A stretch of 12,358 nt of DNA, taken from contig JAAXIL010000080.1 in NCBI GenBank assembly GCA_012270355.1, positions 1 through 12,358 of the forward strand, read 5' to 3'. The position numbers were made by a program, and so were the translations under genes. Position 1 is the first letter of the stretch, and each line of letters opens with the position of its first letter. The notes under the pieces are model-generated. The model worked only from the letters and a program-made list of their open reading frames with translations. It was not told where the DNA came from and ran no database searches. The stretch comes from Psychrobacter sp. (GTDB taxonomy: Bacteria; Pseudomonadota; Gammaproteobacteria; Pseudomonadales; Moraxellaceae). Shown here one piece after another: positions 1-7,982 of the stretch.

Positions 1-410
1 AAGAAGACCGCCGTCAGCTTACCGAACTATTTAAGGACGTTGAGCCTGAAGATTTAATTAAATTCGGTTTAATTCCAGAGTTGATTGGACGTTTGCCTGT
101 TATCGCCACGCTCGAAGAATTGGACGAAGACGCATTGGTGCAGATACTCACCGAGCCAAAAAATGCCATCGTGAAGCAATACGAATATATGTTTAACATG
201 GAAGATGCCAAGCTGACCTTTACTGATGAAGCACTGCGGGCGATTGCTAAAAAAGCGGTGGAACGCAAGACGGGGGCTCGGGGCTTGCGGTCTATCGTTG
301 AAAATGCACTGCTTGATACCATGTACGAGTTGCCATCCATGCAACAGGCAAAAACGGTGGAAGTGAACGATGCGGTCATCAATGACAATGCAGCCCCTAA
401 AATCGCCTAG
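1..410 (+). CDS. clpX: ATP-dependent Clp protease ATP-binding subunit ClpX, C-terminal part (5' end outside window)
   Basis: ClpX is the AAA+ unfoldase that recognises tagged substrates and threads them into the ClpP peptidase in the cytoplasm. The visible reading frame begins with the codon at position 3 and gives 135 residues ending in TAG, roughly the last third of a protein of about 420 residues. It contains the conserved stretch [12 protein letters not shown] (visible residues 22-32), whose Arg30 matches the ClpX arginine finger. The sensor-2 motif GARGLR is at 91-96. The spacing from Arg30 to Arg93 is 63 residues, the same as between E. coli R307 and R370. The rest is the small AAA+ subdomain, ending in a short family-variable tail. 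The N-terminal zinc domain and Walker motifs lie off the left edge. An intrinsic terminator follows 27 bp after the stop, so the transcript probably ends here rather than running into a lon gene. Confidence 0.97.
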   Translation, partial: EDRRQLTELFKDVEPEDLIKFGLIPELIGRLPVIATLEELDEDALVQILTEPKNAIVKQYEYMFNMEDAKLTFTDEALRAIAKKAVERKTGARGLRSIVENALLDTMYELPSMQQAKTVEVNDAVINDNAAPKIA

Positions 411-437
411 CTTTTATTATCGATAAATGTTTAGCGT

Positions 438-468
438 AAAGAAGTCGTCATTCATGGCGGCTTTTTTT
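438..468 (+). terminator. Rho-independent terminator after clpX
   Basis: An 8-bp stem pairs AAGTCGTC (442-449) with GGCGGCTT (456-463). Six pairs are Watson-Crick and two are G-U, and the loop is ATTCAT. The T-run 462-468 follows at once, and the upstream AAAG (438-441) can pair with part of it. Position and polarity fit the end of the clpX transcript. Confidence 0.8.
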
Positions 469-504
469 ATGAAACCAATCATTTTAAAGACATGGTCGTT
501 TGGT

Positions 505-545
505 TACTCAACGTGATAAACTGTCATTGAGTACACAACTGTCAT
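505..545. promoter_or_regulatory. Nested inverted and direct repeats upstream of the dehydrogenase: candidate operator
   Basis: Two repeat patterns overlap. One is a perfect 7-bp inverted repeat, TACTCAA (505-511) and TTGAGTA (527-533), separated by 15 bp. The other is a perfect 9-bp direct repeat, AACTGTCAT at 519-527 and 537-545, with an 18-bp pitch. This density of short symmetric repeats in an intergenic region is typical of a transcription-factor site, but I cannot name a regulator. No start site can be fixed relative to it. Confidence 0.35.
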
Positions 546-594
546 AGTTATTTATTGAAGTTACGCAGTAGTACCAATTTAATAGCTTTCAGTT

Positions 595-661
595 GATCGG
601 GAATTGTTTGTCGCAGCCTCGGCACCTACTGGAACGCAAGCAAGACAAATGATTGCCGATC
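595..661. repeat. Long imperfect inverted repeat (18-bp arms) upstream of the dehydrogenase
   Basis: The left arm 595-612 (GATCGGGAATTGTTTGTC) and right arm 644-661 (GACAAATGATTGCCGATC) are complementary at 15 of 18 positions. As plus-strand RNA, two of the three remaining positions become G-U pairs, leaving a single G-G mismatch. The central 31 nt (613-643) shows no obvious pairing of its own. There is no T-run after the right arm, so it is not an intrinsic terminator. It could be a structured 5' leader, a small RNA or a remnant of a short palindromic repeat element. No target-site duplication is visible at the ends. The rest of the gap 411-716 holds only the clpX terminator, the 505-545 repeats and the ribosome-binding region of the next gene. 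Confidence 0.6.
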
Positions 662-695
662 GCCAAATACAAAATTTTGCGTAAGCTCAGTTATT

Positions 696-711
696 TATAA
701 TTCTCAAGGAA
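696..711 (+). promoter_or_regulatory. Perfect -10 hexamer and ribosome binding site before the dehydrogenase
   Basis: TATAAT at 696-701 matches the sigma-70 -10 consensus exactly, but no good -35 lies 16-18 bp upstream. AAGGAA at 706-711 is a good Shine-Dalgarno sequence 5 nt before the ATG at 717 and fixes that start. If the -10 is used, transcription would begin around 708, giving an almost leaderless mRNA. The hexamer may therefore be fortuitous AT-rich sequence; the ribosome binding site is the more secure part. Confidence 0.45.
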
Positions 712-716
712 GAAAT

Positions 717-1703
717 ATGCTATTACCACTTAGCAGCACGCTCGCCAAAGCCAAGTACCGCGTCAGTCAGCACACCCCATTTATCTCGCCACAAATTGAC
801 CAGGCTCAACTAAAAAAATTTTATGCAGGTCATGTCGCTGCCATCACAGGGGCTGGCTCAGGCATCGGGTTGGAATTGGCTAAATATCTTGCAAAGCTGG
901 GTTGTGATTTGGCACTGTCGGACATCAATGCCGAGACTTTAGCCATTACTAAAGAAAAATTGGCAGGGTATGATGTGCAGGTGCATACGAAAGTCGTGGA
1001 CGTGACCGATTATGAGGCTGTCACTGCCTGGGCAGATGACATCATGGCGGAGTTTGGTCAAGTTAATTTTATATTCAACAATGCAGGCGTGGCGTTGACT
1101 TCAACGGTTGAGGGCATGAGCATTGATGAAATTAAATGGGTAATGGACATCAACTTTTGGGGCGTGGTGTATGGCACCAAAGCGTTTTTACCGCTCATTA
1201 AAAACAGCGTTAAATTAGCCAAAGAAAACGGTGAAAAGTCGAGACACGGACATATCATCAATATCTCGAGCCTATTTGGTTTGACCGCTCAACCGACGCA
1301 ATCTGCCTATAACGCCAGTAAATTTGCGGTGCGTGGTTTCACCGAAAGTCTGCGTCATGAATTAGACATCGAAAACTGTGGCGTATCGGTAACTTCCGTG
1401 CATCCAGGTGGCATACGCACCAACATCATCAACAGCTCGCGGGGCAATGACAGCATCAAAGACTTGGGCATGAAAGGCGGTAGCGAGAGCATTAAAAAAC
1501 TCAACAAACTGCTTAAATATGACCCGAACGATGCAGCCGACGTTATTTTAATGGCAGTCGCCAATAACGAAAGCCGTTGCCTGATTGGTGATGACGCACG
1601 AATGCTCGATGTGATGCAACGGGTAACGCCATCGCACTATACGCAAGTGGTAAACCGCTTGAACAAGCTGGCAAAACGGTCAAAGAAGTCGAAACGCCGT
1701 TAA
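717..1703 (+). CDS. Classical short-chain dehydrogenase/reductase (SDR)
   Basis: This is a cytoplasmic NAD(P)-dependent oxidoreductase of the classical SDR fold, 328 residues. After about 38 leading residues comes a Rossmann fold with the nucleotide-binding motif TGAGSGIG (44-51), the structural NNAG (121-124), Asn146, and a catalytic Ser185, Tyr198 and Lys202 (YNASK). Asp69 at the end of the second strand suggests a preference for NAD(H) over NADP(H). The extended C-terminal part (about 230-328), with GDDARMLDVMQR and a basic tail ending KKSKRR, is longer than in the 250-residue SDRs. It resembles SDRs often annotated near lipid or alkane metabolism, but the substrate cannot be read from sequence. 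The ATG at 717 has a good ribosome binding site. The gene stands alone on the plus strand and converges on the SPOR gene with 28 bp between stops. Confidence 0.9.
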   Translation: MLLPLSSTLAKAKYRVSQHTPFISPQIDQAQLKKFYAGHVAAITGAGSGIGLELAKYLAKLGCDLALSDINAETLAITKEKLAGYDVQVHTKVVDVTDYEAVTAWADDIMAEFGQVNFIFNNAGVALTSTVEGMSIDEIKWVMDINFWGVVYGTKAFLPLIKNSVKLAKENGEKSRHGHIINISSLFGLTAQPTQSAYNASKFAVRGFTESLRHELDIENCGVSVTSVHPGGIRTNIINSSRGNDSIKDLGMKGGSESIKKLNKLLKYDPNDAADVILMAVANNESRCLIGDDARMLDVMQRVTPSHYTQVVNRLNKLAKRSKKSKRR

Positions 1704-1731
1704 TCTGAAATTGGTTTAAGAGGCATACAAA

Positions 1732-2634
1732 TTAACGGTTTTGTTCCACAATCAGCGAATCAATGCCATTGTTTTGTACTTTTTGCTGGGTGCTGATGAT
1801 TTTTTGTCGATTGGCAGTCGGGGCGGTAATCACTTGATACACCGTTTGCCCGTTTGCCAGTTGCATCCGCACCACTCGTGCGTCCACACCTGCCATCAGC
1901 ACTTGAGCCCGTCGTTTGTCCGCCTCGCTTGCGGTGCCAAAACTATTAATTTGCAGAATGTAGGTTTTGTTTGATTGTGCAACGGTGATTCTGGCAGATG
2001 ACGGCTCACCATTTCCGCCTTGAACGGTTGGCTCTGCCCCACTTTGATTACTGTTTTGACCGCCCCCCTGATTATTATTTTGAGGCTCGTCGTAAGTCCC
2101 CTCTTCCTCGACAATCTCAATCGTTGGCTCACCAGCTTGCTGACTTTCTTGAACGTTGTTTTGATTGCCACTTCCGCCTTGCTCACCCATCGGATTTAAG
2201 ATGTTCTCTTCTGAAATGCCATAGTTATTGGCGTTATTGTTAGCATTGCTATTAGTATTGTTTCCTGCATCGTCTTCGGCTTCTATTACCACGTCAGGCT
2301 CAGGCAAAGTTTCAACTTGCCCTTCTCCTTCTGCCATGTCTTCTTCTAACACAGTCGCATCAGGAATGCCCACCATCTCTTGCTCGGGCAACAAATCATA
2401 AAACTCGAAGTCACCATCATTGCCATTTGCATTACCTGTATTGTTGGCTTGCTCAATGGGTTGAACCCTGCGTTCCTCAAGCCCTGCCTCATTGCCCATA
2501 TCAAAAGGGTTCCATAAATACAAAAACACGCCAATCATCAAGGTTAGAATGGCTCCCACAAACATCCATAGCAAACTGGCAACGCCACTACCTTGACGTT
2601 TTTCGGTTGCTCCTTTAGGTTTTTTGGCTAACAT
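1732..2634 (-). CDS. SPOR-domain membrane protein, FtsN-like
   Basis: This is a 300-residue bitopic inner-membrane protein. A short basic cytoplasmic N-terminus is followed by one transmembrane segment (about 18-41). A long periplasmic linker rich in Asn, Gly, Gln and acidic residues follows (about 45-220). A C-terminal SPOR domain (about 222-297, beginning KTYILQINSFGTASEADKRRAQ) is the fold that binds denuded peptidoglycan glycan strands at the septum. The linker carries FEFYDLLPE (76-84), a segment typical of FtsN-like SPOR proteins encoded next to argS in gammaproteobacteria. This suggests a role in cell division or septal peptidoglycan synthesis. Poly-Asn stretches at 125-137 and 186-197 mark the linker as disordered. 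The start has a purine-rich AAGAGGT ribosome binding site 6 nt upstream. It lies 76 bp downstream of argS on the same strand and is probably co-transcribed. Whether it is the true FtsN is not settled. Confidence 0.85.
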   Translation of the reverse strand: MLAKKPKGATEKRQGSGVASLLWMFVGAILTLMIGVFLYLWNPFDMGNEAGLEERRVQPIEQANNTGNANGNDGDFEFYDLLPEQEMVGIPDATVLEEDMAEGEGQVETLPEPDVVIEAEDDAGNNTNSNANNNANNYGISEENILNPMGEQGGSGNQNNVQESQQAGEPTIEIVEEEGTYDEPQNNNQGGGQNSNQSGAEPTVQGGNGEPSSARITVAQSNKTYILQINSFGTASEADKRRAQVLMAGVDARVVRMQLANGQTVYQVITAPTANRQKIISTQQKVQNNGIDSLIVEQNR

Positions 2635-2710
2635 TGGAATACCTCTTTAATTGATGATTTGATGGCTTGTTCTATAAATGAGGTCGGTTGTTTGATTTCT
2701 AAAAACTATT

Positions 2711-4570
2711 TTACATTGCGGACGGGGCGGACAATCCTAATAAATTTAGCCCACCTGCGATCACGGTCTGCACCGCTTTAGATAATCTTAACCGTGCCTG
2801 CATCAGGTTTAATTCGTCTCCGCTCGGCATCCCGCCCTCAAGCAAAGCTTTGGGCAATATGCGATGGTCGTTGTACCAACCGTGAAATAAACTGGCAAGG
2901 TCTTTTAAATAGTTGGTCAACACGTGTGGGTCATAGCCCGTCGCTGCCCGCTCTAGCGTAGTAGGATAAGCGGATAACAGCTTCACCAATTCGCCCTCAA
3001 CCTCCTCAGACAGCAAAGTTTCATGCTGTTTACCAAGCGTATCATCGACTGATAGCCCCACTTGTTCGCCCAGCGTCTCGACTTTGTTCAACACGCTACA
3101 AATTCGAGCATGAGCGTATTGAATATAATACACGGCATTGTCTTTACTTTGCGATTTAGCAAGCTCTAGGTCAAAATCGATATGCACTTCGGGGCGACGG
3201 GCAACATAGTAAAACCGTGCCGCATCATTACCTACTTCTTCCCGCAATTCCTGCAAGGTCACAAACTGCCCTGAGCGTGATGACATTTGCACCTTTTCTT
3301 CGCCTCGCCACAATGCCACAAACTGCACCAAAATTACCTCTAAGCGTTCGGGGTCAATGCCCAAGGCTTGTAAAGCGGCTTTGACCCGGGCGATATAACC
3401 GTGATGGTCTGCTCCCCACACGTTGATGACGGTGTCAAACCCTCGGTCAAACTTATTTTTGTGGTAGGCAATATCTGAGGCAAAATAGGTGGTTTGCCCA
3501 TTGGCACGCTTGACCACACGGTCTTTTTCATCACCAAAATCGGTGGAACGGAACCAAACATTGCCGTCTTTTTCATATAAATAGCCTTTTGCGTCCAGCT
3601 CAGACAGCACAGGCCCAATGTCGGCTTGAATCGATTTTTCGCTGAACCATTCCTCAAAGCGTACGCCAAACTCGTTCAAGTCTTCTTTAATGTCTGCCAA
3701 AATACTGGATAACGCCGCATTTAGAAAAATGGCATAGCCTTCAGCTCCAAGCAAACGTTTGGCGTTAGCGATTAAGCCATCAATATGGGCTTCCTTATCG
3801 CCTGTGCCCTCACCCAGTTCATCAGTCTCAAAAGTCGCATCGGCAGGCACGCCTTTGGCAAGCTCGGCAAACGCATGACGATAAGTATCACCGTGCTGAG
3901 TGTGCAACATGGTGGCAATATCGGTCACGTAGTCGCCTTGATAGCCATTGACGGGGAACGTCACCGTCTCGCCACACACTTGCAGGTAACGCAAGTAAGT
4001 ACTGGTGGCGAGAATGTCCATTTGTCGCCCTGCATCGTTGACGTAGTATTCTCGGGTCACGTCATAGCCTACGGCTTCGAGCAGGTTTGCCACGCTCATG
4101 CCAAACGCCGCCCCTCGCCCATGCCCAACGTGCAGGCTTGAGGTTGGGTTGGCAGACACAAACTCGACTTGCACTTTTTGGTCGACAAATTTGTTTGATG
4201 TGCCAAAAATGTCGCCTTGCTCAAAAATGGCATCCAATACGGCAAATTTAGCATCGCTGGCTAAAAATATATTGATGAAGCCTGCCCCTGCAATTTCTGT
4301 TTTGGCAATGTCGCCACTTTCAGGCAATGTGGCGACGATTTTTTCCGCCAACTGCCTAGGATTCATTTTGGCAGGTTTAGCAGCAGTTAGGGCGATATTA
4401 CTGGCAAAATCACCATGCTCGGGCGATTTACTGCGAATAAGTTGGCTTTTATTTTGCCATTCAGCGGGTAATGTGCCGTCTGCTTGCAAGGTGGCAACGG
4501 CTTCGTCAAATAATGCAGTTAATTTATCAATTTGAGTGTCGAGCGACTCATTAGCGGGCGTTTGAGACAT
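2711..4570 (-). CDS. argS: Arginyl-tRNA synthetase
   Basis: ArgS is a cytoplasmic class I aminoacyl-tRNA synthetase that charges tRNA-Arg with arginine using ATP. The protein has 619 residues, somewhat longer than the 577 of E. coli. The N-terminal additional domain (about 10-120) includes SPEHGDFASNIA (49-60). The catalytic core has SANPTSSLHVGHGRGA (139-154) with the HIGH-type motif HVGH (147-150). The KMSKS-equivalent region is MSSRSG (429-434), the usual degenerate form in ArgS. The C-terminal DALR anticodon-binding domain starts near 478 (VYYIQYAHARI) and ends with the characteristic LLGLSAPSAM, so the gene is intact at its 3' end. The segment 240-262 looks like a charged insertion. The ribosome binding site is weak (AAGAAA). 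It is followed by the SPOR gene and is divergent from the cytochrome gene, with a 211-bp gap. Confidence 0.98.
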   Translation of the reverse strand: MSQTPANESLDTQIDKLTALFDEAVATLQADGTLPAEWQNKSQLIRSKSPEHGDFASNIALTAAKPAKMNPRQLAEKIVATLPESGDIAKTEIAGAGFINIFLASDAKFAVLDAIFEQGDIFGTSNKFVDQKVQVEFVSANPTSSLHVGHGRGAAFGMSVANLLEAVGYDVTREYYVNDAGRQMDILATSTYLRYLQVCGETVTFPVNGYQGDYVTDIATMLHTQHGDTYRHAFAELAKGVPADATFETDELGEGTGDKEAHIDGLIANAKRLLGAEGYAIFLNAALSSILADIKEDLNEFGVRFEEWFSEKSIQADIGPVLSELDAKGYLYEKDGNVWFRSTDFGDEKDRVVKRANGQTTYFASDIAYHKNKFDRGFDTVINVWGADHHGYIARVKAALQALGIDPERLEVILVQFVALWRGEEKVQMSSRSGQFVTLQELREEVGNDAARFYYVARRPEVHIDFDLELAKSQSKDNAVYYIQYAHARICSVLNKVETLGEQVGLSVDDTLGKQHETLLSEEVEGELVKLLSAYPTTLERAATGYDPHVLTNYLKDLASLFHGWYNDHRILPKALLEGGMPSGDELNLMQARLRLSKAVQTVIAGGLNLLGLSAPSAM

Positions 4571-4619
4571 AGTTTTTCTTATTTGGGTTAAACATTGGTA
4601 TCAAAAAGGATAACCGAGT

Positions 4620-4628
4620 AATATAGCA
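4620..4628 (-). promoter_or_regulatory. Candidate extended -10 promoter for argS
   Basis: On the minus strand the sequence reads TTGCTATATT, an extended -10 (TGn plus TATATT at 4625-4620) about 50 bp upstream of the argS start. No convincing -35 is present, so it rests on the -10 alone. I saw no clear promoter on the plus strand for the cytochrome gene in the rest of this 211-bp divergent region. Confidence 0.35.
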
Positions 4629-4781
4629 AGGTTTTATGGTGTTGGCTATTTTAATCCACGCTTGACGATTGAGCTACCATTAGAACGACCATCATCAAAG
4701 CATCTGAGCGTTTTTCATCAAATTTTCATATCGATATCAATAAAAGTCCCTTATCTACCCAACATTTAGCGAGCCTGACCC

Positions 4782-5357
4782 ATGTCAAAGCCAGCCAATC
4801 ATCTATTCACTTCAACTCAAACCGTGAAAGAGGTCAATAAATGGTCACCGCTTATTCGCCTGCTCCATTGGGGAACGGTGCTCTTAATGGCAATCACTTG
4901 GACGTTTTTGCTGCTGCATCGGCAAGTGGGCGAGCCGAGCGGTAATTTTAACTATATTGCCATTCACAAAGCCATTGGCACGCTCACCTTTGGCTGGATG
5001 CTCGTGCATGCAGTGAGCTATCTCTTTGCCAAAAAACCGTCTTATGCTCAGTTACACATGCCAAATTGGCAAATTTTAGTGGCAAAATTGGTGCATGTGG
5101 TGCTACTGCTATTGTTGCTTGCCATGCCCCTTGCCGGCATCTTGATGACTATGTACGGTGGCAGACCCATCAGCATGTTTGGACTATTCAACATGCCCGT
5201 GTTTGTCACGCCCGACCCTGCTACGGCTAAGTTTTGGTATGGCTTGCACACTGGAATTTTTTGGACAGCCATTTTAACGACGCTTGCCATCCATGTGGGG
5301 GCGGTGATTTATCATATGGTGATTAAAAAGGACAACGTGTTAAAAAGGATGGGGTGA
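4782..5357 (+). CDS. Cytochrome b561 family protein (CybB type)
   Basis: This is an inner-membrane di-haem b-type cytochrome of 191 residues, thought in this family to pass electrons between the quinone pool and partner acceptors. Four hydrophobic segments are visible, at roughly 26-46, 60-83, 98-124 and 155-180. Likely haem-ligand histidines sit within or near them: His29 (LLHW), His62 (AIHKAIG), His105 (KLVHVV), His156 (GLHTG) and His171. The final segment HVGAVIYHMVIKKDNVLKRMG matches the family's C-terminal pattern of two spaced histidines followed by a D-x-V-L-x-R-M end. The GGRPISMFGL loop (126-135) before the last helix is also typical. The ATG at 4782 gives a normal-length protein. 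The gene appears to be a single unit, with its own region divergent from argS and another promoter directly after it. The physiological partner is unknown. Confidence 0.9.
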   Translation: MSKPANHLFTSTQTVKEVNKWSPLIRLLHWGTVLLMAITWTFLLLHRQVGEPSGNFNYIAIHKAIGTLTFGWMLVHAVSYLFAKKPSYAQLHMPNWQILVAKLVHVVLLLLLLAMPLAGILMTMYGGRPISMFGLFNMPVFVTPDPATAKFWYGLHTGIFWTAILTTLAIHVGAVIYHMVIKKDNVLKRMG

Positions 5358-5375
5358 TTATCGCACCCGCACCCA

Positions 5376-5405
5376 TTGAGCCACACCGATTAAACTTGCT
5401 ACACT
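5376..5405 (+). promoter_or_regulatory. Candidate sigma-70 promoter for the acidic hypothetical protein
   Basis: TTGAGC (5376-5381) and TACACT (5400-5405) are separated by 18 bp, and TGC directly before the -10 makes it an extended type. The predicted start near 5412 gives a leader of about 29 nt to the ATG at 5441. It lies almost on top of the possible TTG start at 5417, so it favours the ATG. Confidence 0.45.
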
Positions 5406-5440
5406 GACACAATTTATTGCTCATTTTTTGGATACCCCTT

Positions 5441-6037
5441 ATGTCCCAACTGTCTTTTTCGCATCAATTCTCAAAGCATTGGCAACAAGCCCCCGAGGCT
5501 GTCCGCCGTGCCATCGTGCAAGAGCTTGAGGATATTGTTACTTTGCTCAACCCCGACACCGAACTTGCTACGTTCAATTTTCGTCATGCCGACTTGAACG
5601 ACGAGATTGAGCAGATTTATGCAGAACTACAAGACCAAGAGGATGAGAGCGAAAATGAGGACATGGCAAAGAGTGCTGTCGATGATGGAACAAACCAAGC
5701 TTTAAAAATAAAAGCCAACTCAGATGCTCCTGTGATTAATTCCGAAAACGCTATCTCTACAGAGTCATCATTACCCACACCAATGCCAACATCTAATACC
5801 GTCATCGAGGCAGGCATCGATGATGTCTCTGACACCGACTTTGAGGCATCAAAAAACGCCGAGGCAGATTCGTTGACGGATCGTTTGGGCAGTGAGTCTC
5901 AATCAATAAAGGGAAGTATCAACGAAGATATGCTCGCTGAACTCGAACGCAAAATCGACGATTATCTTAGCGAGCAAATGGCAATCATGTCCGAAGACTT
6001 AAAGGCATGGTTGCGAGAAGAGATTAAGGGTAAGTAA
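5441..6037 (+). CDS. Unrecognised acidic protein with structured ends and a disordered middle
   Basis: I do not recognise this 198-residue protein. The first 65 residues (FSKHWQQAPEAVRRAIVQEL and on to about residue 64) look helical and globular, with conserved-looking aromatic and Leu positions. Residues 65-160 are strongly acidic and rich in Ser, Thr and Asn, with no predicted structure. The last 38 residues (from about 161, EDMLAELERKIDDYLSEQM) look like an amphipathic helix or coiled coil ending in a basic GK. There is no signal peptide, membrane segment or cysteine motif, so a soluble cytoplasmic protein is expected. A linker joining two helical ends suggests an adaptor or scaffold, but that is inference. 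The ATG at 5441 is chosen over a TTG at 5417 because of the promoter spacing and a GGA 8 nt upstream. It is convergent with uvrC, with 7 bp between stops and no visible terminator. Confidence 0.75.
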   Translation: MSQLSFSHQFSKHWQQAPEAVRRAIVQELEDIVTLLNPDTELATFNFRHADLNDEIEQIYAELQDQEDESENEDMAKSAVDDGTNQALKIKANSDAPVINSENAISTESSLPTPMPTSNTVIEAGIDDVSDTDFEASKNAEADSLTDRLGSESQSIKGSINEDMLAELERKIDDYLSEQMAIMSEDLKAWLREEIKGK

Positions 6038-6044
6038 ACTCATA

Positions 6045-7919
6045 CTACTCATGAAGCACCTTATAAATCGTACTGGCGAGCACCGAACCAATGCCTTTTA
6101 CGCCAGCCAGTTCCTGCTCAGATGCCCCAAGCAGTTGTTGCAATCCGCCAAAGTGATTGAGCAAATCTCGCCGACGTTTTTCGCCCAAACCAGGGATTGC
6201 CTCGAGCACCGAGCTGGAGCGACGCTTATCCCGCTTTTTGCGGTGAGCGGTGATGGCAAAACGGTGAGCTTCGTCCCGAATGTGCATGATAAGATGCAGG
6301 GCTTTGGAGTCCATCGGTAAATCAAGTGGCTCATGGTCGATAAAATGCAATACCTCAAGCCCTGCCTTGCGTCCCTCACCCTTCGCCACACCAATCAGCA
6401 AGGTATCGCCAGCGATGCCCAGCTCGGTTAGTACCTCATGAGCCATGTTGAGTTGTCCCTTACCGCCATCAATCAGCAGTAAGTCGGGCAACGGGTGTTT
6501 TTTGTAGCGTCGTTCCAGTGCCTGACGCATCGCCGCATAGTCATCGCCTCCTTGAATGCCGTGAATGGCATATTGGCGATAATCCCGTTTGCGAAGTCCG
6601 CCTTGGTCGCACACCACGCAACTGGCAATGGTCGCCTCGCCCATCGTATGCGAAATATCAAAGCACTCGATGCGGTCAATGGTTTGGTCGGTAACCGTCG
6701 CCAGCACGTCTTTTAAAGCCCTAAAGCGAGCGTGCAATTCTAAATAGTCCCCGAGTTTGGTTTTAAGGGCGTTATTCGCGTTTAAGGTTGCCAAATCAAG
6801 CCAATCCGCCCGATGCTCTCGCACCCGAGTTTTTAGCGTGACTTTGCTGTCAAACTGGCTCGATAGCACTTCACCGACTGCCGTTTGGTCGGGCAATTCA
6901 TGGCTTAAAATAATCTCGCTCGGCAAGTCGTCGGTCACCTGAAAATAAAACGACATCACAAAGGCGGATAGATTCTCGTCGATGGGCAAGCTGGCATCTA
7001 GGTCGGGAAAGTAATTTTTACCGCCCAACACTCGCCCGCCCCGCACCGTCAGTACATTCACACACGTCATACCCGCTTGGCTGGCAATTGCAATCACATC
7101 CGCCTCACCCTTCACCGTATACACCGCCTGCTTGGCTTGCACTTCTCTTAGGCGAGATAATTGGTCACGATAAAACGCCGCCTGCTCAAAGTTCAAATCC
7201 TCTGCCGCTGCTTCCATTTTGTCGATGAGCGTGGTGTGAATTTCACCCGAATCGCCCTTCAAAAAACGAATGGTGTTATTCACATCTTCAGCATAATCCT
7301 CAGGCGATACCAGTCCCACACAAGGGGCACGACACCGCTTAATCTGATATTCCAAACACGGGCGTTTGCGTTGGCGAAAAAAGGTGTTGGTACACTGCCG
7401 CATCTGAAACATCTTTTGCATCAATAGCAACGTCTCTTTGGCAGCATGAGCCGATGGGAAAGGTCCAAAAAACTTGCCTTGCTGATGGTTGCGTTTGCCC
7501 CGCCCATACGCCAATCGGGGATAGGGCTGATCGGAGGAAATAAACACATACAGATAGGATTTATCGTCTCGAAGCACCACGTTATACGGCGGGCGATGCT
7601 CTTTGATGAGGTTTTGCTCAAGTAATAACGCTTCGGTTTCACTGCGAGTGATGATGGTTTCGATATTATGAATGCGAGCTACCAACGCCCGAGTTTTAGG
7701 GTGGTCGATGGTTTTGGCAAAATAGCTATTCACCCGATTTTTCAGCGATTTTGCTTTGCCGACATATAAAATATCGCCATGTTTGCCGAGCATTTTATAC
7801 ACGCCAGGTAAATTGGGCAGACGTTTGATGAGGTGTTTTAAACGGGCGGTTTTGTCGTCTTTTTGAGGGGAAACGGTTGGTCTTGCTTTGACATTTGTAC
7901 TGGCTTTAGAATCGGGCAT
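6045..7919 (-). CDS. uvrC: Excinuclease ABC subunit C
   Basis: UvrC makes both incisions flanking a lesion during nucleotide excision repair after loading by UvrA and UvrB. The 624-residue protein has the complete domain order. The GIY-YIG nuclease for the 3' cut comes first (about 35-115), with PGVY 38-41, [12 protein letters not shown] 51-62 and a Glu near 97. A four-cysteine cluster follows at C176, C188, C196 and C200. Its spacing of 12, 8 and 4 equals that of the iron-sulfur cysteines reported for E. coli UvrC. The UVR domain that contacts UvrB is at about 229-262. The RNase H-like nuclease for the 5' cut has FDISH (Asp421), IDGGKGQL (Asp484) and DEAHRFAI (His553). Tandem helix-hairpin-helix motifs are at about 572-620. 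Compared with E. coli it has about 20 extra N-terminal residues. The start at 7919 lacks a clear ribosome binding site, so it is less certain than the rest. Confidence 0.98.
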   Translation of the reverse strand: MPDSKASTNVKARPTVSPQKDDKTARLKHLIKRLPNLPGVYKMLGKHGDILYVGKAKSLKNRVNSYFAKTIDHPKTRALVARIHNIETIITRSETEALLLEQNLIKEHRPPYNVVLRDDKSYLYVFISSDQPYPRLAYGRGKRNHQQGKFFGPFPSAHAAKETLLLMQKMFQMRQCTNTFFRQRKRPCLEYQIKRCRAPCVGLVSPEDYAEDVNNTIRFLKGDSGEIHTTLIDKMEAAAEDLNFEQAAFYRDQLSRLREVQAKQAVYTVKGEADVIAIASQAGMTCVNVLTVRGGRVLGGKNYFPDLDASLPIDENLSAFVMSFYFQVTDDLPSEIILSHELPDQTAVGEVLSSQFDSKVTLKTRVREHRADWLDLATLNANNALKTKLGDYLELHARFRALKDVLATVTDQTIDRIECFDISHTMGEATIASCVVCDQGGLRKRDYRQYAIHGIQGGDDYAAMRQALERRYKKHPLPDLLLIDGGKGQLNMAHEVLTELGIAGDTLLIGVAKGEGRKAGLEVLHFIDHEPLDLPMDSKALHLIMHIRDEAHRFAITAHRKKRDKRRSSSVLEAIPGLGEKRRRDLLNHFGGLQQLLGASEQELAGVKGIGSVLASTIYKVLHE

Positions 7920-7982
7920 TTTCGATGCGAATTGATGATGGACGTAATGGGTGATATGGGGTGTTTTGATGGCTTATGCAAG

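Noticed and set aside
3785..4535. Open frames on the plus strand opposite argS
   Set aside because: They are antisense to conserved argS codons, overlap each other and show no family resemblance, so they are codon-usage shadows.
4571..4781. Possible tRNA or small RNA in the argS-cytochrome divergent gap
   Set aside because: No cloverleaf, T-loop motif or strong hairpin with T-tract was found; only a weak argS promoter is supportable.
5417..5440. TTG start for the acidic protein
   Set aside because: It would lie only a few bases after the predicted transcription start, and the ATG at 5441 has a GGA at suitable spacing.
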